In this document: piece by piece, positions 1-8,141 of the stretch
How positions within the stretch are numbered: the first letter of the stretch is position 1
Layout of the letters: every line of letters begins with the position of its first letter
DNA from: RUG11272 sp045226335
Lineage (GTDB): Bacteria > Bacillota > Clostridia > Christensenellales > Aristaeellaceae
NCBI GenBank assembly: GCA_045226335.1
Contig: JBGVCH010000093.1
Span: 1-30,543, forward strand
Length of the DNA stretch: 30,543 bases
Direction of reading: 5' to 3'
The notes under the pieces: model-generated
Told to the model about the DNA's origin: nothing
Databases searched by the model: none
Seen by the model: the letters and a program-made list of their open reading frames with translations, nothing else
Position numbers and translations under genes: made by a program

Positions 1-1
1 T

Positions 2-1213
2 GACGGCTATGCCGACGCCTTCTATCTGCTGTGCATGCTCTCCGGCATCGAGTGCCGCCACATCCACGGCGCCGGCACGGACGAAGAGGGCTATACCGGC
101 AGCCACATGTGGAACGCCGTCCGCCTGGACAACCGGTGGGTGATGGTGGACGTCACCTGGGACGACGGGGAGGACAGCGTCTCCTACATGTATTTCAACG
201 TGGGCGGCGACCGGATGGCCGTCAACCACACCTGGGAGAGCCGCGCCCTGCCCTTCGCCGTCGCCGGTCCCGAGGACACAGGCCTGAAGCCGGCCGGCGT
301 GTACACCGCCGCCGCGGACAGCTGGGACCAGGTGGAGGAAAGGCTGGCGGACGCCCTGTCCTGTTCCTGCACCCACTGCCAGCTGCAGGTCTCCGTGGGG
401 CTGAACGTGACCGCCAATCTCGACCGCCTCAGCGCCATCATCTATGCCGCCGGCGTCGAGGACTACCGCTGGCACTTCGCCCGGAACTACCTGGAGATCA
501 TCCTGCTTCAGCAGCACGCGAACTACCGGCGCTGCGCCACGGAGGCGGAGGCCGTCGCCTTCATCAACTCCTTTGCCGGCGCCGAGCCCCCGGCCGAGAT
601 CAAGCTGGGCTTCACGCAGTCCCTGGGGGCGCAGCTGTTCGCGGACGGCCACAGCGGCCTGCGGCGTCTGCTGGCCCGGACCCGTCTGGCCCATCCCGAC
701 GTCTATTCCTACTCCGACGACAGCCAGACCGTGATCCTCCGGGATCTCGCCTTCGTCCCGCCGCTGGCGGAGGTCCGCTCCTTCGGGGAACTGCAAACTT
801 TCCTGCGGGGCGCCCTGTCGGACCGGCCCCGGCAGCTCACCTTCCTGGCGGACAGCAGCCTGAGACTGTCCGCGGACATCCGGCCGGTCAGCGATGTCGT
901 GTACCGCTGCGGCGTCAGCGAGGGGTTCACCTACGTGATCACCGGCGACGTGCGGGTAACGCTCTCGGGGCTGACGTACCACGACTGGTTCGCCTACTGC
1001 GAGACCGAGGAGGACGTCCGGAACTGTCTGCAGGAATACCGCTGGGCCGCCTGCCCGGGCTTCACCGTCTACTGTTCCGACACCCTCTACCGGGCCCTCA
1101 GCCCGGAGGGCGGAAGCGCCTTTTTCCGGCTGCTGCGGGAGGCGGGCTTCGAGGACGCGTCCCTGAGTTCCAGCGACACGTACTGCTATTTCACCGTCTC
1201 CGCCGGATTCTGA
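2..1213 (+). CDS. Transglutaminase-like domain protein, 5' truncated
   Basis: The reading frame is open from the first complete codon (base 2), so the gene begins outside the window. The first residues, GYADAF, are the segment that follows the catalytic cysteine in transglutaminase-like (papain-fold) domains, so that cysteine should lie just upstream of base 1. The other two triad positions are visible: His in SHMWNAV (bases 104-124) and Asp in MVDVTWDD (about bases 145-168). After the core, roughly 270 residues seem to contain about four degenerate repeats of some 65 residues, each an amphipathic helix followed by strands and a GV.xY turn. This repeat reading is by eye. The protein is probably exported or surface-bound, but the N-terminus that would show this is missing. 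The substrate is unknown. The following L,D-transpeptidase gene suggests an envelope role, which is inference. Confidence 0.8.
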   Translation, partial: DGYADAFYLLCMLSGIECRHIHGAGTDEEGYTGSHMWNAVRLDNRWVMVDVTWDDGEDSVSYMYFNVGGDRMAVNHTWESRALPFAVAGPEDTGLKPAGVYTAAADSWDQVEERLADALSCSCTHCQLQVSVGLNVTANLDRLSAIIYAAGVEDYRWHFARNYLEIILLQQHANYRRCATEAEAVAFINSFAGAEPPAEIKLGFTQSLGAQLFADGHSGLRRLLARTRLAHPDVYSYSDDSQTVILRDLAFVPPLAEVRSFGELQTFLRGALSDRPRQLTFLADSSLRLSADIRPVSDVVYRCGVSEGFTYVITGDVRVTLSGLTYHDWFAYCETEEDVRNCLQEYRWAACPGFTVYCSDTLYRALSPEGGSAFFRLLREAGFEDASLSSSDTYCYFTVSAGF

Positions 1214-1241
1214 CCCAACTGTTACAATCTTTCCCGTCCTA

Positions 1242-1270
1242 TGGATTTTCTGACGCTTTTCTGTTATGAT
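1242..1270 (+). promoter_or_regulatory. Possible sigma-A promoter for the L,D-transpeptidase gene
   Basis: A good -10 hexamer (TATGAT, 1265-1270) lies 35 bases before the start codon. The -35 at the correct 17-base spacing is poor (TGGATT, 1242-1247). The 92-base gap after the transglutaminase-like gene leaves room for a promoter, but read-through from upstream is also possible. Confidence 0.4.
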
Positions 1271-1305
1271 ACTTCCGAACACGACTGATATTGGAGGCTG
1301 AGCGA

Positions 1306-3207
1306 ATGCGCCGACTTTGTTTATGGCTGCTGATCCTGACGCTGCTCCCCCTGGCGGTGCTGGGCGAGGGGGCCCCGGAGCTGTCCATCTCCCTGTCTGG
1401 GGATGAGATCCGGCCCGCCCGCTCCTCCCTGATCTCCTTCACCCTTCCGGAAGCGGGCACCGTCTCCATCACGCTGGAAAGCGCGGAAGGCGAGGTCCTC
1501 TCCGTCATCATCCCGGAGGCGGAGTGCTCCGCGGGCACCAATTACACCTGGTGGAACGGTACCTACGAAGGGCTGTTTGCTCCCGCCGGCGAGGCCTTAC
1601 TGACGCTGCGCTGGAACGGACAGACCGCCTCTGCCGGCGTCACCGTTGGGAAGCCCGCGCCTTACATCACCGCCGTGGTCACATCAGGGAACAAAATCGA
1701 TCCCGACAGCCCCGAGCTGCGCATCACCGGCGCGCTCTCCGCCCCGGGCATCCTAAGAGCGGCACTGGACCTGATCACCGACGGCGAGATCTTCACCCTG
1801 GCGGAGACCGAGACCGCCGCGGAAGCCCTGGACCTGACCCTTCGGGCGGACAATGCCCTGGGCGAGGTGCTGCCGGACGGCGATTACCGCCTCACGCTGC
1901 AGCTGGTGGCCGCCGACGGCGACCTGTCCGACGACGTGGTCATCCGCTTCTCCGTGGCGGACGGGGCCGCTCCGGCCGAGGCCGCCGGCGAGCTCACCCA
2001 GGAGCAGGCTCTGCCGGAAGGCGCCGATGACACGGTGCCCGGTGAGGACCAGTCCGCTGAGGACGGCACCATCGGGGCTGCGGACGCTCCCCGGGCTGCC
2101 GCGGCCGGCAACGACCAGTCCCGGTACACCCCCTCCTACGGCAGCCCCTATGCCGGTCAGGACACCACGCTGAACTACTGGACCCTTCCCATGGACATCA
2201 CCGACGAGGCGGCTGTGTGGGAGATGCTGATGAAGCCCATCACCGTGGTGGACAACGGCAAGAAGAACGCGGAGCGCTCCCAGATCGTGATCCGCAAGGA
2301 GCCCACCGACAGCTCGGACGGCGTCGGCGTCGTGACCTGCGTCACCCAGAGCGTCCACGTGCTGGAAACCCAGGGCGACTGGACCCTCATCGAGTGCTAT
2401 TCCTCCTCCTTCCACGACAGCAAGGTCAAGAACTGGAACGCACTGGTGCAGGGCTGGGTCCCCACCAAGTACCTCAAGACCAAGACCCCCGACAGTCACA
2501 TGGGCCTGGTGGTGGACAAGCTGACCCAGCGGCTGTACATCTTCGTGGACGGCGCCCTCTATGATACCCTGCTGGTCTCCACCGGCAAAGTCAATGCCAA
2601 ACAGCCCTACAACGAAACCCGTTCCGGAGAGTTCCTGATGCTGGTCCCCGCCGTGGGCGGCTTCCAGGACGGCAGCATGTATGTGGACAAGGCCATCCGC
2701 TTCAACGGCGGCGACCTGCTCCACGAGGTCCCTTACACCAAAGCCAAGGACGGCAGCAAATACTACGGCACCTATGAGCCCTTTCTGGGCACCAAGGCCA
2801 GCCACGGCTGCATCCGCGTCCAGCGCCACGCCACCCCTAAGGGCGTTAGCATCAGCTGGATCTGGAAAAACAAAAAGAACTACACCAAGATCGTCGTCTG
2901 GGAGGACTGGCAGGGCCGCCAGATCCCGATTCCCGACGACAGCACCGTGATCTACTACAACCCCAAGGGCGGCAAGTATTACCACTCCTGCGAGACCTGC
3001 AATTCCGCCAAAGGAAAGACCTTCTCCCCCTTCACCTACGGGGAGCTGGAGGAAGAGGGCTTCGCCAAGCTGACGTGCTGCCCCTGGTGCAATCCGCCCC
3101 TTCGCCGCGGCGACCTGGAAGCCATCAACGAGGTTTACGCCCCGGGAGGAGACCACAACCCGATCCTCACCGAGGCCCGGGCCAAGCAAGGATTTGGTGA
3201 GCAATGA
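1306..3207 (+). CDS. Secreted L,D-transpeptidase (YkuD) with Ig-like, SH3-like and Cys-rich domains
   Basis: This 633-residue exported enzyme should form 3-3 or protein-peptidoglycan crosslinks. The ATG at 1306 is preferred over the in-frame TTG at 1291 because GGAGG (1293-1297) sits 8 bases before it. The order of parts is: signal peptide (MRRLCLWLL..., about residues 1-22); an Ig-like domain resembling the FlgD type, perhaps duplicated (about 25-215); an acidic, Ala-rich linker (about 220-270); an SH3-like segment (about 300-385); the YkuD catalytic domain (about 390-535) with the SHGCIRV motif, catalytic Cys502; and a C-terminal module with CETC and CCPWC cysteine pairs (about 555-605), like a small zinc-binding domain. 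The gene overlaps the next one by ATGA. The catalytic assignment is firm; the outer domain names are tentative. Confidence 0.92.
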   Translation: MRRLCLWLLILTLLPLAVLGEGAPELSISLSGDEIRPARSSLISFTLPEAGTVSITLESAEGEVLSVIIPEAECSAGTNYTWWNGTYEGLFAPAGEALLTLRWNGQTASAGVTVGKPAPYITAVVTSGNKIDPDSPELRITGALSAPGILRAALDLITDGEIFTLAETETAAEALDLTLRADNALGEVLPDGDYRLTLQLVAADGDLSDDVVIRFSVADGAAPAEAAGELTQEQALPEGADDTVPGEDQSAEDGTIGAADAPRAAAAGNDQSRYTPSYGSPYAGQDTTLNYWTLPMDITDEAAVWEMLMKPITVVDNGKKNAERSQIVIRKEPTDSSDGVGVVTCVTQSVHVLETQGDWTLIECYSSSFHDSKVKNWNALVQGWVPTKYLKTKTPDSHMGLVVDKLTQRLYIFVDGALYDTLLVSTGKVNAKQPYNETRSGEFLMLVPAVGGFQDGSMYVDKAIRFNGGDLLHEVPYTKAKDGSKYYGTYEPFLGTKASHGCIRVQRHATPKGVSISWIWKNKKNYTKIVVWEDWQGRQIPIPDDSTVIYYNPKGGKYYHSCETCNSAKGKTFSPFTYGELEEEGFAKLTCCPWCNPPLRRGDLEAINEVYAPGGDHNPILTEARAKQGFGEQ

Positions 3208-3929
3208 ACGTCATTGACATCGGTATTCTGGCGGTCCTCGGCGTCAGCGTGCTGTTCGGCATGTACCGCGGCTTCGTGTCCACGGTGCTGAACACAGGCG
3301 GATGCCTGGTGTCCTTCGGCGCGTCCTTCTGGCTGTACCCGGCGCTGTCCGGCTGGTTTGAGGGCAACGAGGGGCTGCAGGCCACCCTGCTGAACTACAC
3401 CGACGCTTCCCGCCGGATCGGGGACGCGGTGCTGAGCAACAAGAACGTCGCGACCCTCAGCGTCAGCGAGATCACCGAGGTGGTGAAGCGGGCCGGCCTG
3501 CCGGGTTCCCTGGGGGACCTGCTGCAAAACGCCCTGACCAGCCGTTCCTTTGCCGGACTGTCCACGGTGGAGGAGTATGTCAGCCAGGTCATCGTCACGG
3601 TCTGCATCAACATCCTCTGCTTCGTGGCGACCTTCATCCTGCTGTATCTCGCGGTCTCCCTGATCATCAGCCTGATCGAGCATGTCGTCCAGTTCCCCGT
3701 GCTGAAGCAGCTGGACTCTGCCGTCGGCGGGCTCTTCGGCGTGCTGCGCGGCTTCGTGCTGCTGCTGGTGCTCTTCACCCTGGTGCCCATGGCCGAGGCC
3801 ATGCTGCCCATCACCAGCGGCACGGGGTACACGGCGCTCACCGGTCTGTTGGACGGTTCAAGCCTGGCCGGTCTCGTGCGGAGCGACGCCCTGGTGCGGG
3901 CCATCATGCGCGGACGGATGTTCGGGTGA
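3204..3929 (+). CDS. CvpA-family membrane protein
   Basis: This 241-residue integral membrane protein begins with the typical CvpA pattern (NVIDIGIL, then a GMYRGF turn) and has about four hydrophobic segments: roughly residues 1-22, 28-50, 128-155 and 170-200. CvpA was named for colicin V production in E. coli. In Bacillota, CvpA-like proteins are poorly understood envelope proteins. The start ATG overlaps the stop of the L,D-transpeptidase gene (ATGA, 3204-3207), so the two are probably translationally coupled. That makes a joint role in the cell envelope likely, although the sequence does not show the mechanism. Family assignment rests on length, topology and the N-terminal motif. Confidence 0.8.
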   Translation: MNVIDIGILAVLGVSVLFGMYRGFVSTVLNTGGCLVSFGASFWLYPALSGWFEGNEGLQATLLNYTDASRRIGDAVLSNKNVATLSVSEITEVVKRAGLPGSLGDLLQNALTSRSFAGLSTVEEYVSQVIVTVCINILCFVATFILLYLAVSLIISLIEHVVQFPVLKQLDSAVGGLFGVLRGFVLLLVLFTLVPMAEAMLPITSGTGYTALTGLLDGSSLAGLVRSDALVRAIMRGRMFG

Positions 3930-3973
3930 AGCTGATTTCAATTCAGAATACCGGGTAAACAAAGGGATTTCGC

Positions 3974-4024
3974 GGTCTGCGGACCACGACCAGGGCTTTC
4001 CGATCGCCCTGGACCTTCGGTCGA
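3974..4024. other. Intergenic inverted-repeat cluster
   Basis: A perfect 7-bp stem (CCAGGGC 3990-3996 with GCCCTGG 4006-4012, 9-base loop) is flanked by GGTC/GACC (3974-3977 and 3982-3985) and by GACC/GGTC segments that could pair around it. No T run follows, so it is not an ordinary intrinsic terminator. It may help end the cvpA transcript or be a small structured RNA; its function is unknown. Confidence 0.35.
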
Positions 4025-4069
4025 GTGCAGTTTGTTGGTTTATAAGGCTTACTTGAATAGTTTAAGGAA

Positions 4070-4099
4070 AGCTGCCAGTCGTAAAGGCTGACAGCTTTT
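4070..4099. terminator. Intrinsic terminator between cvpA-like and PII-like genes
   Basis: An 11-bp stem (4070-4080 with 4086-4096, with one A-C mismatch and one G-U) encloses a GTAAA loop and is followed by TTTT (4096-4099) on the + strand. It lies between convergent genes and could work in both directions, but the minus-strand T run is short. Confidence 0.75.
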
Positions 4100-4110
4100 C
4101 GCTTGGCGCG

Positions 4111-4821
4111 TTATTCGGTCTTGGGTTCCGGGCTTTCCTCCTCCATGATGCTCTTCAGCCCCGCGATGTCCTCCACGGGGATGCTGAAGAGGACGGTGTG
4201 GGCCGGCGTTCCGACTCCGGCCTTGTCCATCACGGCCCGCATGACATCCCGGCGGGTCTTCTGGTTGAGGAGGACCAGCACCATTTCCTTTTCCGCCGCC
4301 AGGGAGACGCCCATGAATTTCCGGGCCAGCTCACCGGCCGTGCCCTTGGCATGGATCACCGTTCCGCCGCCGGCCCCGGCGCTCCTGGCCGCGTCCATCA
4401 CCGCATCCGACCAGCCGTTCTCGCAGATGCACACCACCAGGGAATAGGGATAGACGTTGAAATCCATTTCGTTCACCTCGTTCGGATCAAATTCCTGGCC
4501 GCCCAGGAGCATGTTCAGGCTGCTCCGGCCGCCGGCGGACTCCATGGGGATGGCCATGGCAATGCCGCTGCCGGGCACGTTCAGGCCCATGTCGCTGACC
4601 GCGTGGTTCAGGACATGCCTGGTTTTTTTGTGAGGGACCGTCATCATCAGCAGGGTCTTCTCGCTGGAGGCCAGGCCAAGCCGCTCCCGCAGGCTCTTTC
4701 CCGCCGTGCCGAGACAAGGAAAGGAGAGTACGGACAGCAGCCCCTCCCCTTCCAGGAAGGTCTGCCACCTGTCCCCGTCCTCCCGGGGCACGATCAGGGT
4801 CAACAGCGTCAGTTTGTTCAT
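4111..4821 (-). CDS. Tandem PII-like regulatory protein
   Basis: This cytoplasmic protein has 236 residues, about twice a normal PII subunit. The second half (about 125-225) carries the PII pattern clearly: GAGGGTVIHAKGT, then an EKEMVLVLL strand, then a helix and a closing FSIPVEDIAGL strand. The first half (about 1-105) follows the same plan in weaker form (GTAGKSL..LGL, EKTLLMMTV, AIPMESAGG). PII proteins are trimeric sensors that bind nucleotides and control transporters or enzymes. Two fused copies would change the trimer geometry. The start ATG has AGGAGG 7 bases upstream. It lies 28 bases after the DUF1538 membrane gene in the same operon, so it probably regulates that protein. No uridylylation-type T-loop Tyr is evident. 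The ligand is unknown. Confidence 0.85.
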   Translation of the reverse strand: MNKLTLLTLIVPREDGDRWQTFLEGEGLLSVLSFPCLGTAGKSLRERLGLASSEKTLLMMTVPHKKTRHVLNHAVSDMGLNVPGSGIAMAIPMESAGGRSSLNMLLGGQEFDPNEVNEMDFNVYPYSLVVCICENGWSDAVMDAARSAGAGGGTVIHAKGTAGELARKFMGVSLAAEKEMVLVLLNQKTRRDVMRAVMDKAGVGTPAHTVLFSIPVEDIAGLKSIMEEESPEPKTE

Positions 4822-4849
4822 ATCACAGCCTCCTGTGTCGGGAACCGGA

Positions 4850-6430
4850 TCACAGCTCGATGATGTCTTCCGCGGGGACGGCTTCCTGCTCCGCCTCGTG
4901 CTTCTGCCTGTACCGGAACAGGATGCCCAGCACCTGGATGGCGATCAGCGGGGTCATGGCCACCAGGGCCACCACGCCGAAGGCGTCTGTGGCCACATTG
5001 CCGCCGGAGGCCTCACAGGCGCCCATGGCCAGGGGCAGGATAAAGGTCGCCGTCATGGGCCCGGAGGCCACGCCGCCGGAGTCGAAGGCAATGGCCGTGA
5101 ACATGGGGGGCGCCAGGAGCATCATCAGGAAGGCCAGACAGTAGCCCGGCACGATGATGTACAGGATCGGGATGCCCAGCAGCACCCGGAGCATGCTCAG
5201 CCCGATGGACACCGCAACGCCCGCCGAGAGCGAAAGGCTCAGGGCTTTCTTGGGGATGGCGCCGGCGGTCATCTCATAGACCTGGGTGTTCAGTACCTGG
5301 ACCGCGGGCTCTGCGCTGACCGTGAACCAGCCCAGGATCATCCCCAGGGGCACCAGCATCCACCGGACGCCGCTGCCGCCGATGGCCCGGCCCAGGTAGT
5401 TGCCCACGGGCATGAAGCCCACGTTGACCCCCAGCAGGAACATCACCAGGCCGAAATAGGTATAGAACAGGCCCACCGTGATCCTCCGCAGGGCGGAGCC
5501 CTTGATGTGCAGGCTGAAAAACTGGAAGAACAGGAAGAACAGCAGTACCGGCGCCAGGGACTTGCCCACCTCCAGGAGGTACTCCGGCACCCGGTGGCTG
5601 AAGGAATCAAACAGTTCCATGGAGGTGGCCGCCTCCGTCAGCGCGATGGGATCGGAAGCCGAGTCCTCCGCCCTGTAGATGATGCTCAGCACCATCACCG
5701 CCAGGATGGGCCCGACGCTGGAGAGCGCCACCAGGCCGAAGGAGTCCGCCTCGGCGCCTTTGTCGGAACGGCTGGCCGCCACGCCGGCGCCCATGGCCAT
5801 GATGAAGGGGACCGTCATGGGGCCGGTGGTGACGCCGCCCGCGTCAAAGGCCACCGCCATGAAATTCTTCGGCACAAAGAAGCTCAGGATAAACACCGCG
5901 CCGTAGGTGATCAGCAGCAGCAGGGACAGAGGTACCTGCCGCAGGATGCGGTGCAGGGCCATGGACAGAAAAACCCCCACGCCCAGCGCCACGCTGAGGA
6001 TCATGGTCCAGTTGGGAATGGCCGCCACCTGGGTGGCCAGCACCGTCAGGTCCGGCTCGGACACCGTGACAAATGCGCCCACCAGAAAACCGGTGATCAG
6101 CACCACCCGCACGCTCCTGGACCGGGTGATGGCCGTGCCGACGCCCTCACCGATGGGTGTCATGGCCATTTCCGTGCCCAGGTTGAACAGGCCCATGCCG
6201 ATCACCAGCATCACCGAGGCCAGCACAAAACCGCCCAGCGCGTCCACGGGCAGCGGGATAAACAAAAAGCACAACACCAGCACCAGCAGGCTGATGGGAG
6301 CGATGCTGCGCAGGGCCTCCCGCCACTTCTCCCGCAGAGTCAGATGCTGCTGGCCGTGCTTCTGGCCGCCGCTGCGCCGAAAGATGCGTCCGAGACCCGG
6401 TTTCGGTTTTCCGGCAGTCCGATCAGTCAT
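4850..6430 (-). CDS. DUF1538 family polytopic membrane protein
   Basis: This 526-residue protein is highly hydrophobic and built of two homologous halves. Each half has the signature AFD(A/S)GGV(T/A)(T/S)GPMT followed by a D(S/A)FG(L/V)VAL helix, which is characteristic of DUF1538. The halves cover about residues 40-260 and 295-510. The duplicated architecture and conserved Asp/Gly loops suggest a transporter or channel, but the substrate is not known. The start at 6430 is chosen because AAGGAG lies 9 bases before it; the upstream in-frame ATGs at 6469 and 6496 have no ribosome site and lie in or next to the promoter. The basic N-terminus (RTAGKPKPGLGRIFRR) is cytoplasmic by the positive-inside rule. 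The following PII-like gene probably controls it. Confidence 0.88.
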   Translation of the reverse strand: MTDRTAGKPKPGLGRIFRRSGGQKHGQQHLTLREKWREALRSIAPISLLVLVLCFLFIPLPVDALGGFVLASVMLVIGMGLFNLGTEMAMTPIGEGVGTAITRSRSVRVVLITGFLVGAFVTVSEPDLTVLATQVAAIPNWTMILSVALGVGVFLSMALHRILRQVPLSLLLLITYGAVFILSFFVPKNFMAVAFDAGGVTTGPMTVPFIMAMGAGVAASRSDKGAEADSFGLVALSSVGPILAVMVLSIIYRAEDSASDPIALTEAATSMELFDSFSHRVPEYLLEVGKSLAPVLLFFLFFQFFSLHIKGSALRRITVGLFYTYFGLVMFLLGVNVGFMPVGNYLGRAIGGSGVRWMLVPLGMILGWFTVSAEPAVQVLNTQVYEMTAGAIPKKALSLSLSAGVAVSIGLSMLRVLLGIPILYIIVPGYCLAFLMMLLAPPMFTAIAFDSGGVASGPMTATFILPLAMGACEASGGNVATDAFGVVALVAMTPLIAIQVLGILFRYRQKHEAEQEAVPAEDIIEL

Positions 6431-6467
6431 CCGCCCGCGCTCCTTCCAGCCCTTGTGTTCCGCCACC

Positions 6468-6496
6468 ATTATAGTTGAAGACGACGGATTATGCAA
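6468..6496 (-). promoter_or_regulatory. Sigma-A promoter of the DUF1538/PII operon
   Basis: On the minus strand, TTGCAT (6491-6496) is followed after exactly 17 bases by a perfect TATAAT (6468-6473). It sits about 40 bases before the chosen start and is back to back with the arabinofuranosidase promoter. Confidence 0.85.
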
Positions 6497-6501
6497 GGGG
6501 C

Positions 6502-6530
6502 TTGAAACCCGTCCGCGGTTTTGCTATAAT
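6502..6530 (+). promoter_or_regulatory. Sigma-A promoter of the arabinofuranosidase gene
   Basis: TTGAAA (6502-6507) and TATAAT (6525-6530) are separated by 17 bases, 31 bases before the start codon. The divergent promoters have their -35 ends only 5 bases apart, so one bound regulator could affect both. No clear operator palindrome was seen. Confidence 0.87.
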
Positions 6531-6561
6531 CACATCAGCAATAAAGAACGGAGGCGATCCC

Positions 6562-8070
6562 ATGCTTCAGGCCAAGCTGATCATGGACCGGGATTTCACT
6601 GTCGGCGCGGTGGACCCGCGGATTTACGGTTCCTTTATCGAGCACCTGGGCCGCGCGGTGTACGGCGGCATCTACGAGCCCGGCCATCCCACGGCGGACG
6701 GCGACGGCTTCCGGCAGGATGTCATCGACCTGGTGAAAAAGCTGGGGGTGCCCGTGGTGCGCTACCCCGGCGGCAATTTTGTGTCGGGATTCAACTGGGA
6801 GGACAGCGTCGGCCCCCGGGAAAGCCGGCCGAAACGGCTGGACCTGGCCTGGTTCACCACGGAGACCAACGAGGTAGGCCTGCATGAGTTCGCCCACTGG
6901 GCGAAAAAGGCCGGCACCGAGGTCATGTACGCCGTGAACCTGGGCACCCGCGGCCCGGACGCCGCCCGGAACGTGGTGGAATACGCCAACCATCCCGGCG
7001 GAAGCTACTGGAGCGATCTCCGCCGGAAGAACGGCGAGAAGGACCCCTTCAACATCAAACTCTGGTGCCTGGGCAACGAGATGGACGGCCCCTGGCAGAT
7101 GGGTCAGAAGACCGCCTATGAGTACGGCCGGGTCGCCAACGAGGCCGCCAAGGTGATGAAGTGGGTGGATCCCTCCATCGAGCTGGTGGCCTGCGGCAGC
7201 TGCTCCCACGAGATCCCCTCTTTCGGCTCCTGGGAGTACGAGGTCCTGTCCGAGTGCTACAACAACGTGGATTACGTCTCCCTCCACCGCTATTACGGCA
7301 ACCCCACCGGCGACACCCCGGGCTTCCTGGCCAGGGCCATGGATCTGGACGACTTCATCTCCGAGGTGGTGGCCATCTGCGACGCCGTGGGCGGCAAGAA
7401 GCACGCGAAGAAGAAGCTGAACCTGTCCTTCGACGAGTGGAACGTCTGGTATCACTCCTCCGAGCAGGACAGGGAAGTCTGGAAGCGCGGCAAGTGGAAC
7501 CGCGCCCTGCCGCTGCTGGAGGACGTGTACAACTTCGAGGACGCCCTGCTGTGCGGCTCCATCCTCATCACCTTCCTCAAGCACGCGGACCGGGTGAAGA
7601 TCGCCTGCCTGGCCCAGCTGGTGAACGTCATCGCTCCCATCATGACCCGCAACGGCGGCGGCGCCTGGGCCCAGACGATCTACTGGCCCCTGATGCATGC
7701 CTCAGCCTACGGCAGGGGCACGGCGCTGAAGCCGCTGGTTTCCTCCCCCGTCTATGACTGCAAGGATTTCCAGGGCGTGCCCTATGTGGACGCCGCTGCC
7801 ACCATGGCGGAAGACGGCAGCGTCACCGTCTTTGCCATCAACCGCTCCCTGACGGAGGACGCCCTGCTCACCGGCGATCTCCGGGCTTTCGGGGACCTGA
7901 AGCCGGCGGAGCACATCGTCCTCCACCACGACGACATGAAGGCCGTCAACACGGAGGAAGCCCCCATGACCGTCGCCCCCCAGGCCGGCCCGGGCGCGGC
8001 CCTCGACGGCGGCAAGCTGGAGGTCTGCCTCCCCGCCGCCAGCTGGAACGTCATCCGGCTGAGCAAGTAA
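6562..8070 (+). CDS. abfA: Alpha-L-arabinofuranosidase, GH51
   Basis: This is a retaining glycoside hydrolase that removes terminal alpha-L-arabinofuranosyl units from arabino-oligosaccharides. Its 502 residues match the usual length of GH51 AbfA enzymes. Catalytic residues are visible: the acid/base Glu173 in LGNEMDGPW and the nucleophile Glu292 in FDEWNVW. The N-terminal GSFIEHLGRAVYGGIYEPGH block and the RYPGGNF motif are also typical. There is no signal peptide, so it acts in the cytoplasm on imported oligosaccharides. The ATG at 6562 is chosen for GGAGG 7 bases upstream; an in-frame ATG at 6475 lies upstream of the promoter. The gene is monocistronic, with its own promoter and a strong terminator. 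No transporter or sugar regulator is beside it in this window. Confidence 0.96.
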   Translation: MLQAKLIMDRDFTVGAVDPRIYGSFIEHLGRAVYGGIYEPGHPTADGDGFRQDVIDLVKKLGVPVVRYPGGNFVSGFNWEDSVGPRESRPKRLDLAWFTTETNEVGLHEFAHWAKKAGTEVMYAVNLGTRGPDAARNVVEYANHPGGSYWSDLRRKNGEKDPFNIKLWCLGNEMDGPWQMGQKTAYEYGRVANEAAKVMKWVDPSIELVACGSCSHEIPSFGSWEYEVLSECYNNVDYVSLHRYYGNPTGDTPGFLARAMDLDDFISEVVAICDAVGGKKHAKKKLNLSFDEWNVWYHSSEQDREVWKRGKWNRALPLLEDVYNFEDALLCGSILITFLKHADRVKIACLAQLVNVIAPIMTRNGGGAWAQTIYWPLMHASAYGRGTALKPLVSSPVYDCKDFQGVPYVDAAATMAEDGSVTVFAINRSLTEDALLTGDLRAFGDLKPAEHIVLHHDDMKAVNTEEAPMTVAPQAGPGAALDGGKLEVCLPAASWNVIRLSK

Positions 8071-8075
8071 CCATC

Positions 8076-8125
8076 AAAAAAGCGCGGCAGTCAGGCCCTG
8101 AGCGCTCCTCCTGCCGCGCTTTTTT
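8076..8125. terminator. Strong bidirectional intrinsic terminator
   Basis: AAAAAAGCGCGGCAG (8076-8090) pairs perfectly with CTGCCGCGCTTTTTT (8111-8125). There are T runs on both strands, so it serves the arabinofuranosidase gene from the left and the Lgt-like operon from the right. Confidence 0.93.
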
Positions 8126-8141
8126 CGTACCGGTACGGTTT

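Noticed and set aside
1753..3204. Long open frame opposite the L,D-transpeptidase gene
   Set aside because: It is a GC-rich shadow frame with low-complexity composition (many Val, Gly, His), with no recognisable domain and no ribosome site. The opposite strand has clear catalytic motifs.
4706..6478. 590-codon plus-strand open frame across the PII/DUF1538 genes
   Set aside because: Extreme His, Gln and Gly content is typical of an antisense shadow of membrane-protein genes. The minus-strand reading has family signatures and a promoter.
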